A stretch of DNA of 64,000 nt, from the NCBI GenBank assembly GCA_030762935.1, contig CM060900.1, positions 439,759,759 through 439,823,758 of the forward strand, written 5' to 3'. The position numbers were made by a program, and so were the translations under genes. Shown piece by piece: positions 25,620 to 36,113 of this stretch. Below the pieces are notes generated by a model. That model saw only the letters and a program-made list of their open reading frames with translations. It was not told the DNA's origin and made no database searches. The stretch comes from Hymenopus coronatus (lineage: Eukaryota > Arthropoda > Insecta > Mantodea > Hymenopodidae). Position 1 is the first letter of the stretch; each line of letters opens with the position of its first letter.

Positions 25620-26800
25620 ACCTTCTTAAAATACCTCCTTTAGATACAGTGGACCTGTCCCAGCATTTCTGTCAGACTGCAAAGACATGCTGGAAACCAT
25701 TTTTGAAAGGTCCTTCAGAATTGCCACCATCCTTGTGAATACTGCTTCTGACGATGGAAAATACCTTCCACGAAAGTGTTTCTTCAGGTTGGGAAATAGA
25801 AAAATGTCACAGGGCTAAATCCAGACTTTAGGGAGGGTGAGAGATGCACTTTACATTGATTTTTGCAAGATACTCAGTAATAACATTTGCAATATACTGT
25901 CATGCATTAACATGGTACAGCATCCAGTCTGTTACACAGATATGTGGTCTTTTGTGCCTGATATAGACTTTAAAAATTGTTAGGACATCTGTGTAGTATT
26001 GTCCAGTTATTGATGTATGTGCAGGTACCATTCCATGAAAATCAAAAAATGAGATGAACATAATTTTCCCAGCAGAAGCAACCACTTTGATTTTTTGGGG
26101 GTTTGATGATGGAGATAACTAACTGAGCTTTGCTGTTTGCCCTCAGGATCAAAATGGTGTAACCAAGTTTCATCAGTGGTGATTACCTCTGAAATAGTAA
26201 AACTTCAGATCTTCCTCTAACATTCACTTCAACTGCATGCAAATGTTCTTTTGTTCAGGAATCACCAGTCTTGGAGCCCACTGTGCACAATACCTCTCCA
26301 GATCTTCCTCTAACATTAACTTCAACTGCATGCAAATGTCCTTTTGTTCAGGAATCACCATTCTTGGAGCATGCTGCGTACATGTCTTGTGTGTAAATTT
26401 TCTGTCACCCATGTGTGGGTGGCACCCAATGAAGTTTTCAATGTTTCAGAAAGTGTTTGTGAAGTTATTTGTCATTCCTCTCTCACAATGTCAGCAATAG
26501 TGTAGATATTTTATTCCGTAAGAGCAGTAACTGGAGCATCAGATCCACCTACCTTTGAAATTGATTATCTCCCCTCTTTAAACAATTTAAACCATCTTCA
26601 CACTATGCTGTAGAGAAAAACAAGCTCCATAGGCCTCCTGTGACATTGTATAGGCTTCAGCTAAAGATTTGTTGAAATGAAAGCAGAATTTCAAAGCAAC
26701 ATATTGTTCATCAGGTGTCACCTCCATTTTTATGGTAGGTAGTACTGAACATGTCTCAGCTTGCCAGCCTCTCACAGGTGGGAACCAAGAGTCAATAATG
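25620..26800 (-). mobile_element. Mariner-like transposase pseudogene with internal duplication
   Basis: On the - strand, about 26720-26587 encodes an N-terminal segment (EQYVALKFCFHFNKSLAEAYTMSQEAYG), typical of mariner-like transposases whose human relatives carry the 'GVQW' name. The 'PRLVIPEQK' block (matching WVPRLLT..QK) occurs twice because of a tandem duplication. At 26085-25900 come 'AGKIMFISFFDFHGM', 'GQYYTDVLTIFK' and 'DWMLYHVNA'. In the last, the second catalytic Asp (HHDNA in active copies) has become Val. Further down (about 25800-25640) 'FSPCDIFLFPNLKKHFRGRYF' preserves the third-Asp block. Stops and shifts are frequent. The ends are approximate. Confidence 0.8.
26205..26392. 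repeat. About 94-bp tandem duplication inside mariner relic
   Basis: Two adjacent copies (about 26205-26298 and 26299-26392) both begin cagatcttcctctaacatt and include aacttcaactgcatgcaaat. They differ at a handful of positions, so the duplication happened after the transposon inserted and has since diverged. Confidence 0.9.
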
Positions 26801-28595
26801 AAACTATTATCATTTGACTTTTAAGTTCAAAGAAGATGTAAGCAACACCACATGACAAGAAAGTGCCTCATTGGCTGGTGGGCAAACTACAACTTCACCC
26901 ACTTAAGATGTCATCTCTTCCTCTACATTAAATATTTCAGTTCAGATTGTAACCCTTCTGGTTATTGTTATGCAGAGGCATTAAAAGATATAAAATATAC
27001 ATCATTGTAACAGTTTAATTTATTGATACAATGTATTTGTTCACATTCACCTATAAGTAATTGAACCATTACATCATAATCACCATGTTTATGATGCTAA
27101 GTGCATATGTTGTAGTTCATTTCTGGTTTCCGTTTAAATAGTCAGTTTAGTCCCTGCCACATGATTTGTGTTTTGTAAAAATGGTTCTTTTGATAGTGTA
27201 ATGGTTGAGAAACAATCCTGCACCACTGGGGAGAAACATAAATGAGGAAAAACGTTAAGAAATGAAGAGAAGGCAGTTGTGCTAAGTGTAATTAACAAAC
27301 TCTGTGAAAAATACCCTCTCGTGATAGAAAACATGGTGAGATTAACTTCAGAGTTCATAGGTGTTTCAGTATCCAGTGTATATAGTACTTGAAAGGAAAG
27401 GCTATGTTGCCAGATCTGGCTATTTCCAACTGTGTGTTTCAGTTTGTGATGTCAAATACATCCTTGAGTTTTTCTTTATAAGTCACATATTGTTCATTGT
27501 TATTGTTCACAGTGTTGTTGATGTTTATGTATGAATATCTACATCTGTCTGTTTATTTATATGTATTTCATTCATATTATTTATACAAGATTTGAAGTGA
27601 CGCCGATCACCAAGTGATTGTTTGCACAGTGAAAACACTTTGCTTAAACATGTGCCACTTAATTAGCATTATTAAAAGGATCTGCATATTCTTTGAATGG
27701 CAGGAGTACATGAAAGGTTGAGCATCCCACAATTCCTCCTGATAAAACCATGCAGCGAATTGCAGCAGCTCTTAAAACTGAGCAAAAGGAAGTAAAACTT
27801 GCACAAGCAAGTTTCCATTAATTAGTTCTGTATTGTCTAAAGTAAGTAATTTGTTCTACATATGTTGCAATATATTATGCACACATTATTTTAAATTAAC
27901 AACAAAATCAATAACAAATTATGTGCATATGCAACTTTAGACACAACTGAAATGTTCATAATCAGCTGTTGTGGTCTACTAGCAATTCTAGCAATGTCGC
28001 AACCACAATATAGCTGGTATTGCATGAAGCCACTGAAACTGTCAGGTGTAAAGATTCAGTGTCAAGGATATATATAGGTGAGGGGGGAAGAACAATAGAC
28101 GTAATTCAATGTATGTTACCTTAGAGTGCAAAGCTTGTATGTATTGCTAGTGTTAACCAGAAAATGAATTTTCTCCTCTCTTTCATAGGAGAGCTTCAAT
28201 GCAATTCCTCACTTGACAGGGAATGGAGCATTACCTTGATGTGATGTACTGTTTCCAATTATGCATTAATGAATCACATATTTTTTTATAAATGCTGGAA
28301 GTTTGAAAGAATATATGATGATTTATGTTAGTTGCTTAAAGTACTGCAGCCTAAATACATGAAAGTATATACAAAAAGGAAAATAAATATTATAAATGAG
28401 ACTTTTCGTTGATCTTAAGTCTATCATTACATTTGCCTTTTGCATATTGCTACATCTTACTGCTCCTGTAATCATACTGTCTTGTGTTCATTCCTTTACT
28501 AATTTGACTACATTTTGTTGTAATGCATATATTTAATTTTTAGTCTCTGTTTATACATTCACTATAACTAACCATATGAACATAATATGTTGCAG
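26801..28595 (+). other. Itpr intron 2, last part before exon 3
   Basis: AT-rich, with no recognised element. It ends in the acceptor TTGCAG (28590-28595). Confidence 0.6.
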
Positions 28596-28783
28596 TTAAT
28601 GAGACTGGATCGCAGTATTATTGAAGGGCTTCAAGACATAGTCTCGTTGCTGGAAGATCAGTTGAAGCCTCTTGTACAGTCAGAGCTATCATTACTTGTT
28701 GATATTCTCTATAGACCTGAACTGCTATTCCCTCCAAATACAGAAGCAAGGAAGCGCTGTGAAAATGGTGGCTTTATAAGAAA
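28596..28783 (+). CDS. Itpr: Inositol 1,4,5-trisphosphate receptor, internal exon 3 of 4 in window
   Basis: This 188-bp exon has 62 codons plus two bases. It begins [20 protein letters not shown], continues [19 protein letters not shown] and ends [11 protein letters not shown] plus AA of the next Lys codon. It matches the animal IP3R block '[38 protein letters not shown]', one of the best conserved pieces of the central region. The acceptor is TTGCAG and the donor is GTATGT at 28784. The next intron is phase 2 and 7,218 bp long. The open frame visible here (28587-28805) is this exon with intron read-through on both sides. Confidence 0.97.
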
Positions 28784-29460
28784 GTATGTATTATTACAGT
28801 TTTAAAAAAATTAAATTCTTTTGCCAAAAACTACAGTTACCACAAACTGAAGAGATTGTTTATCTAGGTTGATCAATAATATATTCATTAATAAATAAGT
28901 TACAATATACTGTGCTACAAACAGATTATTGAAAATTCAATTAAAGTTGATAAGTATTTATAAAATAGAAATTGTTGACATTAACACTGTTTTTTTGCAT
29001 ATGAAAGCCCCACAAGCAGCATTTTGTTGTTACTTCAGCAGAGCACGTTAGTCATGGTTTCCTTAACTGGAAGTATGAAACAACTCGTGAAAAATTCCAC
29101 ATATAAACTTGAAGTGTGTGTCTTGTATCTTTTGTTTGAAATTGGAATAAAATTGAAGATAATTTATAGAAAATCATCTAAATCTTCACAAATTTTAGGC
29201 AATGCACTGTTGGTACTGGGATAAGTTTTATATATAAGAGCTTGAACAATTTTTTTTAATTGTGTATGGTTTATATTGGGAGCCTCCTAAAAGTTATTTA
29301 TGAAATAATCCTAATAAAAACATTGCTGTGGTTCTGCATTACTTTTGCATCAGAATGAATATAACTGAATTTTATGATAATTATAAATGTATAATTGCAT
29401 TTAAAACTTAACTACAACCAATTTATATTTGTACCACGTATTTATAATGGTGCCAACATA
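28784..29460 (+). other. Itpr intron 3, first part
   Basis: Donor GTATGT. AT-rich. It ends in a pure A run of about 20 at 29461-29480. No element was recognised. Confidence 0.6.
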
Positions 29461-29484
29461 AAAAAAAAAAAAAAAAAAAACATT

Positions 29485-29895
29485 ATTCTCTTCTACATTA
29501 ATATAAAAAATACAGCAAAATTGCTGCACTTAACAAAGCTTTTAGTTTGACACCGCTGGCAGAAATCAACATCATTCCACACTCTTTTCATGAGAAAACA
29601 ATAAACAAGGCCAGCAGAAAAGCTTGTTTATGTCATATCTCATATTCACCATTCCAAATATCACTTTCATAAATATTTCTATGGAAATGACTCACCACAA
29701 CTTCAATTGTGTAGTTATGTTCAAAGTGTGCCCTGATTGTCCATCGCTAATAATTTTTCTGTTTTCCATGAAAGAAAGTTTAATAAATGGCTGCTTTAGC
29801 AAGTGGTCAATTGCACATTTGTCAGACTTTATTTCAAAGTTGGCAGCTGAAATTCTCGCTCTTTTAATATCCATGCTTGAACTACACATTTTGTC
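29485..29895 (-). mobile_element. hAT/ZMYM-type transposase N-terminal fragment (TTF finger region)
   Basis: On the - strand, 29889-29692 encodes a frame with 'RARISAANFEIKSDKCAIDH'. It is followed, with a break, by 'KLFCWPCLLFSHEKSVWNDVDF' at about 29625-29560. The latter matches the TTF-type zinc-finger block (WLYYD...FCFPCLLF...WTKTGF) of hAT-derived ZMYM1-like proteins. Only this N-terminal piece is recognisable. It has no catalytic core. Confidence 0.6.
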
Positions 29896-30289
29896 ATTTT
29901 AAAACCAGATAATTTACAAATTTTAACTGTCTTATTTGCTCTTAAAAATGCAAAACTTTGTACATTTGACAATCATATTAAGCACTAGTTTCTCTTCTTT
30001 TACGATACATTAAAAACTTATTTACAAGCAAGTACTTCATTATTTCATTAAATAATTATTAAATACTAACAACGTTGCTTAACTTACGCGTTCTGTACAA
30101 TGATGGCTATTTCTGTCATCAGCATTTGCAACAATTTTATGCATGCCGCATTACCAATCAGACTGATAATATCATTTGTTTTGGTCCTAAAAGTCTCCAA
30201 GAGATGTCTGTGACTGAAAAACTTGTAATGGTTATTTGTATTGAATTAGTAAAGGAAAGATCTGAGTGAATCATTTCTACTAGAAGCAG

Positions 30290-30900
30290 CCAAACTTCTG
30301 CCATTCCATGAGCGACAGAGCAGTAACAATAGCAGATCCGAATTAGAAAATGCAAGACTTTACAATTATTTTTTGAGGATAATGATATGCCTTCAGATGA
30401 TACATTAACTGGTGAATCATCAGAATCTGAAGGTAGTGAGAAAGAGGAAAATGAGGATGCCTATATACCAGTTTTACCAGATGTTATTGTCTGCCCTCAT
30501 AATAACTCACAAATTTGCTAGGGATGTGATGTATAATGTTCCTTTCAAGCACAATGCTCATCTGTAGGTGAAATAAATCCTTCATCAGCTGGGCATCTTG
30601 ATGAAAAACCCAAATAAGCTTTTGTTGTTAACGAATACTTGAGGGAGTAATTTTTGCTAAAAGAAGTAGTATTTCTGGGTACAAATTGTTCAATAAAAAT
30701 GGTACGTCAATGGGTTAACACAGCTACGTCAAGTTGTTCTGCATTCCTACCATACAAAAATGTTCAACAACAAACAAGTTTACATAAGAAAAAGAAGGTG
30801 GTAGTTATAACTCAGAGTTGCCTCTACCACCTTCAGTATTGTTTGGAAATTACAAAAAGTAACAACTGATAGCAAGAACTCGATATGACAGCTCTATACT
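30290..30900 (+). other. Possible decayed transposon coding sequence, unassigned
   Basis: At about 30369-30486 the + strand reads an acidic, Ser-rich run (FFEDNDMPSDDTLTGESSES, then EGSEKEENEDAYIPVLPD). Such runs are typical of piggyBac transposase N-termini, but low-complexity acidity is weak evidence. A second open segment (about 30654-30869) contains 'VRQWVNTATSS'. I cannot identify it. Confidence 0.3.
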
Positions 30901-31789
30901 TGTGATTGGTAAAGCCAACTCTATGTAATAAAAGCAGAACTAGTAACAAAAAATACACATTGAATAATAATTATAATGAGGGATGCAACAAATCAGTTAC
31001 ATCATTGGTAGAGTCGCTACTGGTAAACGGTTGATTATCCATGCTATGGATAAGAACACTACTGTGGTTAAAACAAAACAATGCTTAGTCCAAAAATGGT
31101 CATAACCCCTTTGATCCGTATTAATATGAGGTATGTTTATATATATATATTTAAATACTTATAATGTGGAAATTGCCATTTAACTTCCTATTTTATAGAA
31201 CATATTTCTGTTGGCAAGATCTGTTTAGTAAGCCCTATTGTTGATTTATTTAGCATGTTAAGACTATTTACATCAGTAATATTGTAATTTCCTACCAAAA
31301 ATAGCCATTTACACTTATATATTTTATATAGTCATTATATATAATGTATTCTACTTGATATATGCATAAAATCCTTTAAATACTATTGAGAATATCTTTA
31401 TTGAATATAATGAGAATATTTGAAGCAAAAGCTTATGAAGCACATATTGTGATTTAATATTACATAAGTGAATCACTGAAAACTTTAGTAAATTGATACT
31501 AAATCTTACTGATTTATTTTATTTCTTTATTTTAAACCAACTCTGCATAACTTTAAATATGCATGCCAACTTTTACTACACATTTCTGTACCATAACCCA
31601 TTACAGTTAATTCTGCAGCACTATTTCTTCCTGATCCACTCCACTGGAACGTCAGAAATGTCTTTTTTGATGTCATTACATGATTTTTTTTTTTTTTTTT
31701 TTTTACTAACCTCACTGTAATTTTCGTTGAATAACAATCATGATATGAACTATTGTACACTGTATTAATAGTTAATTAATAATGCTCCA
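30901..31789. other. Itpr intron 3, AT-rich non-coding DNA
   Basis: TA-rich patches (31138-31152 and 31316-31346) and a poly-T run of about 23 at 31682-31704. Nothing else was recognised. Confidence 0.55.
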
Positions 31790-33810
31790 ATGAATATTCC
31801 ATTCAATTCAATTTTTATTCACCGCAGATATAAAATATGTACATATGGCTTCGTCATCACTTATAAACAAAATAGTACAAACTATTTACACATATAATAA
31901 AATACAGTTGTCCTAATACAATGGGTGCTAAATAATAGAGTTAAGAAAATCATTAACATTATAAAATTTGTGTTTCAATAATTTATGCACTTTAGATTAA
32001 AAAATGTTTCCTGGTACAGCTTTTAACGATCTGTGTGTCTTTTTATATAAAATTTTTCCTTTATGGGATACACTATTGAGAGTTTTATTAAATTGGTGAC
32101 ATTGTAGGTGTATTGCCTCAGTTGTTCAAGTATTATAGGCAGGATAATCCTTATTTGTTTTTAAGTATTGCATATTGCTATAAATAAAGGTGACTGTTTC
32201 TAGAATATATATGTATACATGGTAGTGAGAGTATATTAAACTCATCAAAAATAGGTTTAATTGGAGTATGAGGCAATACATGCTTCATTATTCTTAAGAT
32301 TTTCTTTCATATTTTGAATATTGCAATTGTTTGGTTAGAACTTCCACAAAAGGGTATTCCATATGAAATTATTGAGTGTACATATTCAAAGTATACCACT
32401 CTCATTACCTCTTCACTACAAACTGTGCTTGACACTCTTATTGCATAAGCTAAACAATTTGGTCTTTACATGTTAATGTGGCACAATTGTGACACCTAGG
32501 AATTTAGTACAATGCTGGTAACTTATTGCAACATTTTCGAGTATATGGAATTTGGGTGCTTTTCAAAATTTAAGTAGCTTGATTTATTGACATTTAAAAA
32601 ATAATTTATTATAATTTAACCAATTGCATAATGTTGACATTGAATCATGTGTACTCTGTTGTAGTGAAGTTTGACAAAGATTTTTATACACAAAGTTTGC
32701 AACATCAGCAAGTAAAAGAGCATTAGCAGAGTCACGTATAATGGAAGGTCATTAATATAAATAAGGAAGAGAACTGGCTCTAATAAGGAACCTTGAGGAA
32801 TGCCACACTCCACTATTTGTAATTTTGATTGTATACTATATGATAAATTTTAACAGTCATTAACAGTCATCTAAAACAGTCATTAGCAACACCTCCGGTG
32901 CCATAGTTGTCAAGCTTATTCAATAAAATGTTGTGGTCCACTGTATCAAAAGCCTTAGATAAATCAACAAACAATCCTAAGGCGTGTTTGTTCTTATCTT
33001 TGCACTAAAGATTTCTTCTAGAAGGGAGAAAATGGCCATATTTATTGACTTGCCCTTTTAAAACCCAAACTGTGATTTAGAGATTATATTGTACTTCAGT
33101 AAAAAGCGTATTAATTTATTGTACATGATTGTTTCAAGTATTTTAGAAAAAACACAGAGTAAGGAAGTGGGTCTATAGTTTTCAACACACATTTTATTAC
33201 CTTTCTCAGAAATGGGAACAATTTTAGTGATTTTAAAAACATCAGGAAAACAGCCAGTAGCAAAGAACATATTGCAGATATCTGATAATGGTTTTAGCAG
33301 ATATGTTCCACATGCCTTCACGAGTGAATTTGGTATATCATCATAGCCACTACAATTTTTATTTTTGAGACCAATAATAATTTGTTGAATTTCTTTTTCT
33401 GCAGTGGGAAATAAGTAAAGTGAGGCATCATTACTTACAAGGCATGGCTTTTCTTAAGTTATTAGCCACCACAGCAAAATAATTATTAAAAGTCTCAGAG
33501 ATCCTTTTATATCTACTATTGTGATGTTATTCACAGATAATGTTATATTATCATTATTTTTTGTTTGCTATTGGTTTCTTTTTTACTATTTTCCAAATAG
33601 CCTTGCCCTTATTCTGTTGATTAGTAATATAGTTATCATTATTTAATTTCTTTGCCGTAATTACAACTTTATATAAAATGTTACAATACTTTTTAAAATA
33701 TTCTTTAAATTCAGGATCCTCTGTAATTTTATTAATTTCCCTAAGCATCCACTTTCCTTGGGTGCTTTTACAATAAGACGAAGAATTAGAATAGGGCTTA
33801 ACATTTTTTA
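31790..33810 (-). mobile_element. 5'-truncated non-LTR retrotransposon (Jockey/CR1-like LINE)
   Basis: On the - strand, 33748-33554 is the linker before the RT (KKLNNDNYITNQQNKGKAIWK). Then 33321-33058 carries RT blocks 'CGTYLLKPLSDICNMFFATG', 'FPDVFKITKIVPI', 'ENYRPTSLLCVFSKILETIM' and 'YNIISKSQFGF'. At 32813-32740 comes 'ECGIPQGSLLEPVLFLIYIN', the GIPQGS...YIND block 4 region. The YADD block is not intact. The 3' end near 31795 reads (on -) 'aataaaaattgaattgaat', a short repeat-like tail instead of poly(A). There are many stops. Its upper end abuts the Penelope-like element at about 33.83 kb, so part of it may have been displaced or truncated there. Confidence 0.85.
32851..32885. repeat. 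Short tandem repeat taacagtcat
   Basis: Two perfect 10-bp units and a third after a 3-bp spacer (ctaaaacagtcat), inside the LINE relic. Probably replication slippage. Confidence 0.8.
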
Positions 33811-33952
33811 ATGGGAATGGTATGTCACGATACTGTTCTGAAGACCACCCAGATCCAACATCTCCCGTGAAGAAAGAACAGCTCTTCGAACCATAGTCTC
33901 GGATCCTAAAATCACAATTGCACCAGCAGACAAAGGCAATGCCACGGTAGTC

Positions 33953-35581
33953 ATGAGCACAGCAGATTACGAAAATAAGATGCTGAAACTGTTTCAGGAA
34001 GACACCTATAAACAGATCGATAAGAACCCCACAATGAAAATTGAGAGAGCAACAACATCTCTTATTAAAGGTTCCTCAATACCGAAAGAGCTCCAGAAAA
34101 GGCTGATCCCACACGACTCGCACACCTCAGCCATATACGGCTTACCGAAAATTCACAAGGCAGAAGTGCCTCTTAGACCTATTATCAGCGCCATCAAGTC
34201 TCCAACACATGCACTGGCAAGTTTTCTAGCCAAAGGTCTTCACAACATCACAGGACAAACACCTTCCTTCGTACGCGACTCAGGCCACCTAGTAGAAATA
34301 CTGAGAAACTTCGACCTCAAACCACACCATTTACTAGTCAGTTTCGACATACAAAATCTCTTTACAAAGATACCTATCGCAGATGCCCTCAAGATAATCC
34401 GGGAAAAGATCGAACTACACCAGCTCCCAGAAGATTGGCCAGAGTTAGTTCACCATTGCCTTGCGAGCAACTACTTCAGTTTCAAGGACAAGCTATACCA
34501 ACAAACAGAAGGCGCAGCCATGGGCTCACCCCTGCCTCCAGTAGTAGCAAACCTTTTTCTGGAAGCATTCGAAACTACCGCAATAGACACGGCAGTCAAG
34601 AAACCAGCTCTCTGGTTAAGGTATGTCGACGACACATTTGTAATATGGCCACATGGAAAAAACACAATTCCAGATCTCCTAATTCATCTCAACAACATGC
34701 ACACTAATATCCAATTTACTATGGAAATAGAAGAAGAAGGGAAACTCCCCTTTCTCGATGTTTTAGTGGAACAGAGCGGCGGAAGACTTATGTGCTCAGT
34801 ATACCACAAACCCACACACACAAACAGGTATTTAGACGCAACATCTCATCACCCACCAGCCATTAAATGAGCAGTAGCCAACACACTCATACATAGAGCT
34901 ACCCGCATATGTGACCCTGAGTACCTAAAAGAAGAATTAGATCATTTACAACAAGTGCTGGCTGCAAATGGATACTCTAATACATTAATCAGACACCTAC
35001 AAACAAAGAAAAATAACAATATGAGAAAAGAAACACACAAAAACAAATCCATTGCTTGGCTGCCCTACATAGCAGACACCACCGACAAGATAGCCAGAAT
35101 TTTACGCAAACACAATATTGATATCAGATACAAGTCCTCCAAGAAATTTAAATCTCTTCTACGTCCAATTAAAGACACTCATGACCCCCTGTCTAACCCG
35201 GGAGTTTACAAGATAGACTGTGAATGTGGAGCATCATATGTTGGACAAACAGGCAGATCGGTGACAACCAGGCGACAAGAGCACATTAGAAGCTTAAAAC
35301 TGCACCAACCAGAGAAATCAGCACTTGCAGAGCACGCCATAGCCACAGGACACCACATAGACTTCGACCAGATACAGCTACTGGCACATTCTGACTATTT
35401 CCCACACAGGATGGTACAGGAAAGCATAGAAATTTACAAACAACAACACACCTTAAACCGAGACAGCGGCAAACATCTCAGCTCTATCTGGCAGATCCTA
35501 ATTATAAATGCGGGGATTGGCAGACCACCAGCCAATAGGTGCGAGAGGGGCCGGCCTTTGCCCCCTCCCACCACAGTATAA
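33953..35581 (+). pseudogene. Penelope-like RT plus GIY-YIG polyprotein with one in-frame stop
   Basis: The first in-frame ATG (33953) is internal to the domain: coding similarity continues upstream to about 33846, with 'IAPADKGNATVV' just before it, so the true N-terminus is lost. From that ATG, 'YGLPKIHK' lies at residues 62-69, 'LRPIIS' at 74-79, motif A 'VSFDIQNLFTKIP' at 129-141, 'AAMGSPLPP' at 188-196 and catalytic YVDD at 224-227 (34622-34633). 'KLPFLDVLV' follows. A TGA at 34868-34870 interrupts the frame just after 'YLDATSHHPPAIK'. The same frame resumes and carries the GIY-YIG domain (GVYKIDCECGASYVGQTGRS at about 35201-35260, then RRQEHIRS) and ends at TAA 35579-35581. CGA-to-TGA deamination would explain the stop. 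It is probably inactive as written. Confidence 0.9.
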
Positions 35582-35645
35582 AGAGCGCTCGGCAGCGCTG
35601 TCGGAACACAGTTCACCTGGCACTGTCGTGATGAGAGCACACGCC

Positions 35646-35675
35646 CTGAGGAAGCCCCACATAGTGAGGCGAAAC
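35646..35675 (+). ncRNA. Degenerate hammerhead-ribozyme-like core in Penelope tail
   Basis: CTGAGGA (35646-35652) and GAAAC (35671-35675) flank a short stem (GCC 35654-35656 with GGC 35668-35670). This is the layout of a hammerhead core (CUGAUGA - stem II - GAAA). One of the conserved core bases differs (G for U), so self-cleavage is doubtful. Hammerhead motifs are known from Penelope-like elements. The same CTGANGA...GAAA pattern recurs, more decayed, in the tails of neighbouring copies. Confidence 0.45.
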
Positions 35676-35740
35676 ATCGGCAACATTTCAAGCCAAGATG
35701 CGGCCTTCCCGGAAGACCAAGATACCACCAACAATGGGAT

Positions 35741-36001
35741 ACTATGTTCAGAAAGCCTTTTTTCTTTTTTATTAACACAATTATCATCCCTGGTCGCCAT
35801 ACTCAAAAGGTACTTGAAATAGTCTATATTTTGCTGACTATATAACCGTTTGTAAAGGGTTTTGTTTTCCTTAAACGAAACTTGATTATCCTTCTCCAGT
35901 ATTTCTGGGGTTACAAATATTGTGTTATGGTAAGAAATTCCTGTATTGTTGTTATTGATTGTACAATAAAGAAAATTGCAACTGACAATATGCTCTTACA
36001 G
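35741..36001 (+). other. Itpr intron 3, end
   Basis: AT-rich DNA between the Penelope element and exon 4. It ends with the acceptor TTACAG (35996-36001) after a moderate pyrimidine tract. Confidence 0.65.
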
Positions 36002-36113
36002 ACTCATCAAACACACAGAGAAGCTGCTAGAAGAAAAGGAAGAGAAGCTTTGTGTGAAAGTGCTTAAGACATTGAGGGAAATGATGGCAATTGATCCAGA
36101 ATATGGTGAAAAG
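36002..36113 (+). CDS. Itpr: Inositol 1,4,5-trisphosphate receptor, internal exon 4 of 4 in window
   Basis: This 112-bp exon completes the split Lys codon and adds 37 codons: [20 protein letters not shown], then [17 protein letters not shown]. It matches the animal IP3R segment '[28 protein letters not shown]..YGEK' and continues exactly from exon 3 (GGFIR-K-LIKHT). The acceptor is TTACAG, the donor is GTATTT at 36114, and the following intron is phase 0. In insect receptors I would expect the next exon to start near 'GDALRQ'. I could not find it in the remaining 27.9 kb, so either this intron is very long or a diverged exon was missed. Confidence 0.96.

Larger units (their letters stand above)
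33840..35740 (+). mobile_element. Well-preserved Penelope-like retroelement, 5' truncated
   Basis: This element carries one long frame with a reverse transcriptase followed by a GIY-YIG endonuclease, the defining pair of Penelope-like elements, then a 3' tail of about 160 bp. The tail contains a hammerhead-like core (35646-35675). The element is clearly richer in G+C than its surroundings and has only one internal stop, so it is the youngest of the Penelope copies here. It lies in sense orientation in Itpr intron 3, its end only about 260 bp before exon 4, and next to the opposite-strand LINE. Boundaries are approximate, since no clear target duplication was resolved. Confidence 0.9.

Noticed and set aside
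31493..31760. Overlapping open frames on both strands
   Set aside because: They depend on a long poly-T/poly-A run and have no protein family signal.
35434..35822. Several 100-117-codon frames on both strands
   Set aside because: They are shadows over the GIY-YIG end and tail of the Penelope-like element, whose own frame carries the motifs.
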